Shown here piece after piece: positions 35,606 through 44,100 of a stretch of DNA of 64,000 bases. The position numbers and the translations under genes were made by a program. The notes below the pieces were generated by a model. The model was given only the letters and a program-made list of their open reading frames with translations. It did not search any database and was not told the DNA's origin. How positions within the stretch are numbered: position 1 is the first letter of the stretch; each line of letters begins with the position of its first letter. The stretch is from NCBI GenBank assembly GCA_902776565.1, contig CACYQN010000007.1, positions 64,105-128,104 of the forward strand, read 5' to 3'. Source of the stretch: an uncultured Bacteroidia bacterium (GTDB taxonomy: Bacteria; Bacteroidota; Bacteroidia; Bacteroidales; ML635J-15).

Positions 35606-36544
35606 TTATAGCATCAATCTTCTAAAATAATTTATCGTATTTAACAACCCTTCTTTCAACTGAACCTTTGGTTGCCACCCATTAAGCAATTCAAATGCCA
35701 TTGTAATGTCGGGCTTGCGTTGCATCGGGTCGTCCTCGGGAAATTCGCGGAATTCAATTTTACTTTTAGAACCAGTGAGCTCGATTACCATCTGCGCTAG
35801 TTCGAGAATAGAAAACTCATTTGGGTTGCCAATGTTCACAGGTCCTGTAACATCATCTGGAGTGTTCATCATCCTAATCATGCCTTCCACAAGGTCGTCA
35901 ACATACTGGAAACTGCGCGTCTGACTACCATCCCCGTAAATTGTGATGGGTTTATCCTGCAAGACCTGCACAATGAAATTTGACACCACACGTCCGTCAT
36001 TCGGTAACATATTGGGACCGTAAGTGTTGAATATGCGAACAATCTTTATATCTACATTGTTCTGCTTGTGGTAGTTAACAAACAATGATTCGGCACAGCG
36101 CTTTCCCTCGTCGTAGCAGGAGCGAACGCCAATCGGGTTCACATTCCCCCAATAGGTTTCGGGTTGTGGATGTACTTCGGGGTCGCCATACACCTCGCTG
36201 GTCGATGCCTGCATAATCTTTGCGTTTGTAGTTTTTGCCAGTTCAAGCATATTTATTGCACCTATCACAGAAGTCCTGATGGTACTTACTGGATTGCACT
36301 GGTACTGAACGGGTGAAGCAGGACAAGCGAGATTGTAGATTTCGTCAACATCAATCGAAAAAGGCATTGTTACATCATGATGCACCAACACAAAGCAAGG
36401 GTTGTCGATAAGATGTATTATATTGTCTTTCGAGCCAGATGAATAATTGTCGAGACAAATGACCTCGTTGCCATCGTTGAGCAGTCGCTCGCACAGATGA
36501 GAGCCAATAAATCCTGCACCGCCTGTAACCAATATCTTCTTCAT
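35606..36544 (-). CDS. UDP-glucuronate decarboxylase (UDP-xylose synthase)
   Basis: The protein has 312 residues from [21 protein letters not shown]; seven extra residues in the longer frame are ignored. It is an extended short-chain dehydrogenase with the NAD loop GGAGFIGS, the catalytic YDEGKRCAE (Tyr-x-x-x-Lys), and [35 protein letters not shown] and [19 protein letters not shown]. These elements are those of UXS, which oxidises and decarboxylates UDP-glucuronate to UDP-xylose, rather than of UDP-glucose 4-epimerase. It supplies UDP-xylose for surface glycan. A TACCTTTGC -7 box is 18 bases upstream. Confidence 0.92.
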   Translation of the reverse strand: MKKILVTGGAGFIGSHLCERLLNDGNEVICLDNYSSGSKDNIIHLIDNPCFVLVHHDVTMPFSIDVDEIYNLACPASPVQYQCNPVSTIRTSVIGAINMLELAKTTNAKIMQASTSEVYGDPEVHPQPETYWGNVNPIGVRSCYDEGKRCAESLFVNYHKQNNVDIKIVRIFNTYGPNMLPNDGRVVSNFIVQVLQDKPITIYGDGSQTRSFQYVDDLVEGMIRMMNTPDDVTGPVNIGNPNEFSILELAQMVIELTGSKSKIEFREFPEDDPMQRKPDITMAFELLNGWQPKVQLKEGLLNTINYFRRLML

Positions 36545-36561
36545 ACAAAATTTTAGAGGAT

Positions 36562-36570
36562 GCAAAGGTA
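36562..36570 (-). promoter_or_regulatory. -7 box of the UDP-glucuronate decarboxylase gene
   Basis: TACCTTTGC on the minus strand agrees with the Bacteroidota -7 element and lies 17 bases before the ATG. No clear -33 box is visible. Confidence 0.5.
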
Positions 36571-36614
36571 ATGAAAAATTTTAGGTTTATATGAGGGCGA
36601 TGTTTGATGGGTTC

Positions 36615-36650
36615 AATTGTAGAGTCGTTGCTCGCAACTACTCTACAATT
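36615..36650. repeat. Variable-core palindrome, copy 4
   Basis: AATTGTAGAGT and ACTCTACAATT form 11-bp perfect arms around a CGTTGCTCGCAACT core that is itself nearly palindromic. It lies between the UXS and GSCFA genes. Confidence 0.8.
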
Positions 36651-36702
36651 CAAGGGTTCAAAAGTTCAACGTTAAATGGTCTTCGCAAGCTTAAGCTCGG
36701 CT

Positions 36703-36733
36703 TTGCCAAATCACAAATATCCCTTATTTTTGC
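36703..36733 (+). promoter_or_regulatory. Promoter of the GSCFA gene, within a shared module
   Basis: TTTG (36703-36706), 18 bases, then TATTTTTGC (36725-36733), 22 bases before the start. The sequence AGCTCGGCTTTGCCAAATC around the -33 box matches the one at 4343-4361 before the LEA14-like gene, differing by one base. Confidence 0.7.
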
Positions 36734-36754
36734 ATTCGTAAATTATCATCTGAT

Positions 36755-37732
36755 ATGGATTTCCGCACAAAAATAGACATTCCAAAATATGCTTTCGGAA
36801 TTTCACACAAGGACAGATGCCTATTCATTGGCTCGTGCTTTGCTGAAAACATTGGCAACAATCTGATTGAAACCAAAATACACACATCTGTAAACCCTAC
36901 AGGAATACTCTACAACCCCATTTCAATCCGCGAAAGCATACTTAATGCACTGACGGCAAAAAAATATACTGCCGACGATGTTTTTCTTTCGGGCGGGACA
37001 TGGAACTGCTTCGACTTCCACAGCCGATTCTCAAATGTTGACAAAACCATTTGCATCGAAAGCATAAATTCGGCTTCACAAATGCTGAAATACGAAATCG
37101 AAACTGCCGACATTATGTTTGTAACTTTCGGTACTGCATTTATTTACGAATTAGCCGAAAATGGAAGAATTGTCTGCAACTGCCACAAGCAACCCGAAAA
37201 GCGTTTCAACCGCAGACTGCTGAAAGGTTCCGAGATTGTTGAATCGTGGTCGGAATGCATCGAAAAAATAGAAGCGGCCAATCCAAAACTGCGCATAGTG
37301 TTTACGATAAGTCCCATCCGTCATTGGCGCGACGGCGCACACCAGAATCAAATAAGCAAATCGACATTGCACCTAGCAATAGGCGAACTGAATGCAAAAT
37401 TCGGAAACACATTCTACTTCCCTGCCTACGAAATTATGATGGACGAACTGCGCGACTACCGTTTCTATGCTGCCGACATGGTGCATCCGTCAGATGTGGC
37501 GGTGCAATATATTTGGGAACGCTTTGGCGAAACATTCTTCTCGGAACATACAAAATCTGCAATCGCCCGTATTGGAAAAATTACCGCAGCAGCAAATCAT
37601 CGTCCGTTGAATCCGCAATCGGATGAATATAAGAAATTCTGCAGTCGAATGCTGGACGAAATAGAGAAATTAAAGGCTGAATTTGGAGAGATTGATTTCG
37701 GGGAGGAGAAAAAATCATTTTTAGTGCCCTAA
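36755..37732 (+). CDS. GSCFA-domain protein
   Basis: The protein has 325 residues. The name-giving signature LFIGSCFAENIGNNLIETKI occurs at about residues 24-43, with NPTGILYNPIS, MFVTFGTAFIYE and a late MVHPSDVAVQYIWE that resembles the SGNH-hydrolase Asp/His block. GSCFA proteins are distant SGNH-fold proteins of unknown role, common in Bacteroidota, and some are fused to or adjacent to glycan-modification enzymes. The upstream UDP-xylose synthase is on the opposite strand. The last codons (LVP and stop) lie in a repeat hairpin (37725-37738), so the C-terminus is formed by the repeat. Confidence 0.85.
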   Translation: MDFRTKIDIPKYAFGISHKDRCLFIGSCFAENIGNNLIETKIHTSVNPTGILYNPISIRESILNALTAKKYTADDVFLSGGTWNCFDFHSRFSNVDKTICIESINSASQMLKYEIETADIMFVTFGTAFIYELAENGRIVCNCHKQPEKRFNRRLLKGSEIVESWSECIEKIEAANPKLRIVFTISPIRHWRDGAHQNQISKSTLHLAIGELNAKFGNTFYFPAYEIMMDELRDYRFYAADMVHPSDVAVQYIWERFGETFFSEHTKSAIARIGKITAAANHRPLNPQSDEYKKFCSRMLDEIEKLKAEFGEIDFGEEKKSFLVP

Positions 37733-37929
37733 AGGGCAAAACGGCATAGCGACTCCTTTTTTTCAGTGCCCTAAAGGGCAGAAATTCAAATTTCCCAGAG
37801 AGACAATAAGATTTGTCATATTTGTATCAATTTGTTTAATTTAACTTCGTTGAGGGCTTCGCCGTTCTCGCGTAGCGACTCCTTTTATTTCTCGCGTAGC
37901 GACTCCTTTTTTTAGTGCCACAAGTGGCA
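37725..37929. repeat. Hairpin and TAGCGACTCCTTTT repeat cluster
   Basis: Three 14-base perfect palindromes occur: TGCCCTAAAGGGCA at 37725 and 37767, and TGCCACAAGTGGCA at 37916. The last two are followed by CAGAAATTCAA-type sequence and AAATTTCCCAGAG. TAGCGACTCCTTTT occurs at 37747, 37873 and 37897. The region also holds TTGTTTAATTTAACTTCGTTGAG at 37832, repeated at 46472. Confidence 0.8.
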
Positions 37930-37979
37930 GAAATTCAACAAATTAAAGACAAATTTCCCAGAGGGCCAATCTAATAAAC

Positions 37980-38015
37980 AAAAGTAGCGGCGCAATGCAT
38001 TGCGCCGCTACTTTT
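37980..38015. repeat. Variable-core palindrome, copy 5 (perfect 36 bp)
   Basis: AAAAGTAGCGGCGCAATG is followed by its exact reverse complement. The arms GTAGCGGC/GCCGCTAC resemble those in pssA (TAGCGACG), while the core GCAATGCATTGC differs. A tract of ATTATCCATTGTCC follows directly. Confidence 0.85.
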
Positions 38016-38044
38016 ATCAATTATCCATTGTCCATTATCAATTC

Positions 38045-38079
38045 TTCACAACATTCCTGTTGACTACAAAGTCCGTTGT
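38045..38079 (-). pseudogene. Remnant of a T9SS sorting-domain tail
   Basis: Thirty-four of 35 bases match 38174-38208, the end of the giant gene. On the minus strand it reads TTDFVVNRNVVKN and a stop, like the real gene's TTDFVINRNVVKQ. It is either the last scrap of an adjacent, deleted T9SS cargo gene or a local duplication. Confidence 0.7.
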
Positions 38080-38095
38080 GCAGTTTTTCCGCTGG

Positions 38096-38156
38096 CTGAG
38101 CTTGTCGAAGCCGAGGTACTTGATGGTTATCGTTACCTTCACTTCGACAGGCTCAG
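38096..38156. repeat. CTGAGCTTGTCGAAG inverted repeat
   Basis: CTGAGCTTGTCGAAG (38096-38110) and CTTCGACAGGCTCAG (38142-38156) are inverted copies with one mismatch and a 31-base loop. They lie between the true end of the giant gene and its duplicated tail. Confidence 0.75.
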
Positions 38157-38166
38157 TGGGCGGAGA

Positions 38167-41100
38167 TTATTGTTTCACAACATTCCTGTTGATTACAAAG
38201 TCCGTTGTACTAACCCTTACCGTGTAGGCTGCCGGCGGCAGATTGCTGAGATTCAAGATGGTCTCGTAGCTGTTCTGCGGGGCGGCTACCTTGTTGGTGT
38301 AGATGAGCTTGCCAAGCATGTCGTAAACCTCGATGGTTGCTGCGCGGTTGCCGAAGTTGTCCAGGACGACTGTCAAATCGCTGCTGAACGGGTTCGGGTA
38401 AGCCTGAACATCCGGCTCACCGACTTCGGGTTCGATGCAGTTTGCAACGATTACTTCCGATGCGGTGCGTGTGCCGTCGTAGTCAACCTGAACGAGACGG
38501 TAGTAGTTGTCTCCACCGTGGATACCATAGTCTGTGTATGCATAGTCAATAGGTTCAATCGAGTTTCCTGCTCCTGCCACGCGTGCAATCTCGGTGAAGT
38601 TGACTGCATCGTCGGAACGCTCGAGCGAGAAGTAGTCGTTGTTCTTCTCGGTGGCGGTTGTCCACTCTACGAGTGATGAACGACCGTCGCACTGGGCCGT
38701 GAAGGAAACAAGTTCGATTGGCAACAGGGTTTCGTGCGTCTTGGAACCGAGGGTGAAGTACGGTGTACCTGCACGGGTTACTGCAGGAATTGCTACACCT
38801 TCAACCCTAATGGTCTTATAGTCACCAGAAATGTCCTGGTTGCTTCCGCCAAGGTTCTTCCAGCAGCTGCCAGTCCAGATTGCACCGTAAATGTCTGATG
38901 CGGTTGGTGCTGGATTAGTTGAACCAAAATGCGCGGTTGGACTTGTTGCAGAAACGGTAACAGTCGCATGGGCTAGACCACTTGGACTATTTATATCCCA
39001 GTATTCGAAGTTGCTTACATGGTCGAACTGCGGGTCGTTGCCAGAGCAGTTGTCCGCCACGTTCCAGAAACGCGGATAGTCGGCTGGAAGCGAACCTGAC
39101 GAGGATACATTGTGGAATTCTACCCAAGTGCTTCCAGATTTTACTGTGTCGGTTATAATTCCAAGCACACCTGCATTTCCTGTCGGGAAAGTGAACGGCG
39201 TATCTGCATTGGCGACTTTAGTTACCCTACCATCGACATGGCTGGCGATTTTTGCGCCAGCAGTTGAGCCACTTGCATCAAAGTTCATGTTGCCAGTTAC
39301 GATACCAGCGGTGAAGGTTGCAGTTCCGCTTACTGTCGGTGTCAATCCGTCGAGTGTGAAGTTCTTGTCGTTGTTGAAGGTTACGTTGTTTAATGAGAGC
39401 GACGAACCTGAAATTGTCTGAGTTGTGCTACCATTGAATACTACGGTTCCATTATTAGCAGTGAAAGTTCCGTTGTTGGTGAAGTCACCTGCAATGGAAA
39501 GGGTGTATTCGTCAAGACCAAGGCTTATGCCCGAACCTATTGTGAGATTTTTGACTTCGCCATCTACATTTAGGATAGGTTCGTTGGCAACACAGGCATT
39601 CGATTCAATAGCGACATTGTCGTTTGATGTAGGAACCGAAGCAAACTCGTAGCTACTGCCGTTATACCTTAGCCAGTTACCATCGACATCCCAGTCGGAA
39701 CTTTCATAACCAGTCCACAGCAAGTCACCACTCGAAACACTAGCAATAAGCGAAGTTACTGTTACAGTTGCACTGCTTCCGTCCAACGAACCTGCAAGAG
39801 CCTCGCAACCATTTCCATCGGCAAGCGATGTAATGTAGTAGGTTGTTGTTTCTGTTGGTCTTACCGTTATGCTCGCGGAAGTGCTTGTTGCTGTCCTATC
39901 TCCAGAATCGCCAGTTATCCGATAAGTAAAATCAGGGGTGCCGGCTGTGAAACTGATATTAAGCGCCGAACTGTTGCCGAAGCATATTTCATCATCGCTA
40001 CCTATTTCGGCCGTTGGAGCAGGAAGTATCTTTATTTTCTTCCACATTGGCACCGACAGACCGCAGCAATTGCTCTTGAGTACCAATTTTACATAGTAAT
40101 AATCATCGGGATCATCCGGGTCGTTTGGCGCTACCGATACAGGTATAGAATAGCCAGCCAACGCACTGCCGTTGTACTGCTCCATATAGCTGTCTTCCTC
40201 GGTGCCATTCTCATCCACAAGATACCACAGGCATACCTCGCCATCATCGAGCGAACCGCTATAGGTAAATGTAGCAGCACCTTGGCATACATTTACTGGG
40301 TCGTTTGTAGGAGTGCTCTCGCTTGGTGCGAGTATTCCGCCCAATGTACGTTCCTGAGTAATAAATATGTATGGATTGTACTGCGAGGTAGCCGTAGTTG
40401 CCAAATAACGACCTGTGCTTGGGAATGCCATAATTGCATTGTTGCCAGAATATGAAGCCGAACTTGGTGTCTCGTCGTTTATAGTATAAGTTGTTGCAAA
40501 AGTACCATCATTTGTCTTGATTACAGCAATCTGCGAATTGGTACAGCCCTTCTTTGAGGATGAACCGTAGTCGATTGAGGAGATATTATTGGATGGCGCG
40601 GTTGCATATTGCGAAGCACCTGAAGTTGTTGACTGAGAGGCGTTTAGTCCGCCTGACGAAACAACAGCTATTTTGTAGGATACACCATTAGCACCTGGCT
40701 GCCCATTGCCACCGTTGCCACCATTTCCGCCTTTGCCTCCTGATCCACCTTTGCCTCCGTATGCTCCATATGTATCAAATAAACCTACATATTCATTAGT
40801 ACGTCCATTTCCACCGGTATTACCAGCACCACCACTACCGCCGGCACCGCCAGTGCCACCAGTACCACCACTTCCTGCTGAACCTGACACTATTTTGCAA
40901 TCAATTATTCCTGTTGTTGATGGTGTGGATGAATTACTGTAGATGTAGAGTCCAAATGATGACCCTCCGCCATATCCGCCGCTACCGCCATATCCGCCAC
41001 TACCGCCGGCACCGCCGCCGCCGCCGCCACCACCGACAGCTCGATAGTTTGCTATTTCGTTTACATAATCATTACATCCACCCGAGCCGCCACCACCGCC

Positions 41101-44100
41101 GCTGCCACCTGTACCATTCCCCCCATCATCTCCTTTCTGGGAAGGAACAAAATATTGTCCATAAGTAACCGCTTTGGGTATGGTTATGCTTGAACCATCA
41201 GAACCAGAAGAACCTGCACTACCATTTTTTCCATTATCACCACAACAATTATTACAAGAAACACTACTACCTCCAGCAGTTTGATTGGATACAAAATAAC
41301 CTCCAGAACCTCCATTTGCAGAATAACTACTTGAACCATTATACCCTCTAAAGCCATAGTAGCAATCCGTACTTGTCCCCGTCACATATTCGCCTTGTCC
41401 TCCAGAGCCTCCAGCACCTCCTGCCATTGTTCCACTACCTACAGCGGCTCCGCCAGCTCCACCATAACCTGAATTATTGCAAGTATTACAAGTACCTGCA
41501 GAACCAGCATTGCCATTAGAACCGTTTGTTCCTGATGACCCATTTGTTCCATTCCTTCCTGCACTAGCATTACCAGCCTGCAAGTTACATCTAATTATCT
41601 CGTAATTGCTACAATTGTTGAGATGCATTGCGTATGTAGAAACGCCAAAATAACCAGAAGAAGAAGAATTTGCAGGGGCATTTGCAGTAGTCACTATAAC
41701 ATCCTGCATCTTAAATCCGCTAACACTGTTGCCTTCTATTGCAGTGAGGCGTGGCATAGTTGTCCTATCGCTAACATCAAGAATATCAGTTCTTGATATT
41801 GTTGAAGTAGCTGTTCCTTTTTTCCATACACCAGTCGTTGTGTTTGCTGTCCAACCACCGTCAATTATTACATTGCTCTTAAGTTCGATAGGTACGCTAT
41901 AAGAGTATGTACCGCTCGCCATACGGATAATAACAGGATTGTCAGCTGTACGAGTATCTATGTTTCCTGCTAATGTAAGAGCAACATCCAATTTTACCGG
42001 TTTTGTGCTACTTCCAACATCGCCAGTACCATCAGAACTGCAATATATTACGGCACTTTCATCGCAGATTTCTCTTGCACCGCCCGACGAGAAGTTTACA
42101 CTTATGTCCTGCGGATGTGCTATAGTACAGCCAATTCCAGTTACAGTGGCAACAACTACATAATGTGTTGATATTGAAGGTGCGTGTGTCAGCACATTCG
42201 AAATGCCGATTGAACCATTGGTAATTGTGCTTTCCCAGTCGTATGTGCAGTCGCCAACCGTTCCGTTGCTTGCACCAAGCATCGGTGTAGCAGTAAAGGT
42301 TATGTCTGTATTCGGATCGTAGGTTGCCTGGCTTGGCGATACTGCAATAGCCACATCGCTATAAACCTTTACACCAGACGAGCTACCAGTTGCCTCACAA
42401 CCATGCTCATCGGTAACAGTAACAATATAGGTATATGTTCCTCCTGCATGTGGTGTCATAGTGCAGGTGTTTGCCGAGCCTGTGCCTTGCGAATCGCCAC
42501 CGCCGTAGGGCGTTATATCCCATGAATATTCAGTAATTGCACCACTCCCTGCAGTTGCTGTTGCCGTAAGAGTTATGTCGGAATTTACGCAAGTCTTGTC
42601 GTAGTCAACAGTTACCGATGTCACCGACGGCAATGTGTAAACTTCAACGGATGCGTTGTCGGAAGTTGCACTTTCGCAACCAGTTTCGCCACTGAATGAT
42701 ACTATGCAGTGATATGAACTTGTACCAGCCGTACTTGTTGACGGAGTGTATGTCGAGTTTGTTTCACCAGTAAGCAATGTTCCGCCCTTGTACCACTGGT
42801 ATGTTGGCGACATTCCGCTGGCACCGCTCACATCCAATCCAAGAGCCGTTGCCGATGCGTCCTTGCATAGGTGCTGGTCGCCGTTGGTAACTGTAGCAGT
42901 AGGCTGTTCGATGATAGTGAGTGTGAATGAACCAGAAGATGCTTCATAGCCGCTTCCTGCACAAGTATTTAAAACTTCGCGGGTAAATCTTATGGTTGTT
43001 CCTCCCGCCAATTCTGCAACCGATGCGGCAGGAAATGTGTAGTCCTCGCCAGTTGCACCATCAATAAGCGAACCGTCTTTGTACCACTTGTATGCAAATC
43101 CTGGTTTTCCTGAGGGCGTTGGCGCATCAATAGTTACTGCAGATGTTCCTCCAGCACACCGTATAGCGGAGCCAGAAACAGAACTAGGACTAAACTCAGG
43201 ATACACACTAAAAGAAACAGCAGTACGCTCTGATGATACACACCCCGAACTTGTGTTACGGCTTTCTGCATAATAAATATAGTCTCCAGTTGCTGAAATT
43301 GTAAGTGAGTTTGTACCAGAACCTCCATCAACAACACTTCCTCCTGATGTAGTGCCATACCAATCGACAGTACAACCAGTAGGAGGAGTTACAGTAACTG
43401 TTGTAGAAACACATTGTGAAACATTGCTTGAAATTGTAGGTGGGTCTATAAATGGGCAGCAATTTATTGACAAATAGCTTGCATTACCACATATTGGAGC
43501 CGTTGCCGTAATGCGAGCCTTACCATTATTCTCGTACACAACACCACCTATTGTAGAACTTGATGTAAGACCTGTTGCTCCAATGTAACCGGAACCACCA
43601 TCGGCATTACTTGAGCCTTTAATATCGCCATTTTTATAGCTATATGCATTACCGCCTAGCCAGCCACCACCGCCACCAGCTACACCGTCACCATCACCTT
43701 GACCACTAGCATTCGCACCATAACCAAAACCTCCTGTTATTGGAGATATGCCAGCAACGCCATAGGCTAATCCACGCCCACCTGTAGCTCCACCGCCAGA
43801 GCCACCTTTGGCATCAAAAGAACCGCCGCCGCCACCGCCAGCGACCAAAAGTATATCCGTTTGGTTTGAATTATAATATCTTAACTGATAATCTGAACCA
43901 GAATATGGAGCAGCTTTAGCAATATGTGTTGCACCACCGCCAGCACCGGAAGCTTCCCTGCCTGCAGATGAAGATGCCTCGCCATCGCAAGTACCGCCGC
44001 CACCACCATTGTAGCCCCCTGCGGCCGTAATTTGAATAGAACCGCTGCCAAGTACAGCATCTTGTCCTTTGCCACCTACAACAACATAAAGTTCTGTTCC

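Larger units (their letters stand above)
37733..38166. other. 434-bp gene-free region between GSCFA and the giant protein gene
   Basis: No gene is visible. It contains, in order, three hairpins, three TAGCGACTCC repeats, the 36-bp palindrome at 37980, a GATAATGGACAATGG-type tract (38016-38042), a copy of the 3' end of the neighbouring giant gene (38045-38079) and a CTGAGCTTGTCGAAG inverted repeat (38096-38156). Confidence 0.75.

Noticed and set aside
40706..41168. Proline- and histidine-rich frames on the plus strand
   Set aside because: They mirror the glycine-rich section of the giant gene (complement of GGT/GGC codons).
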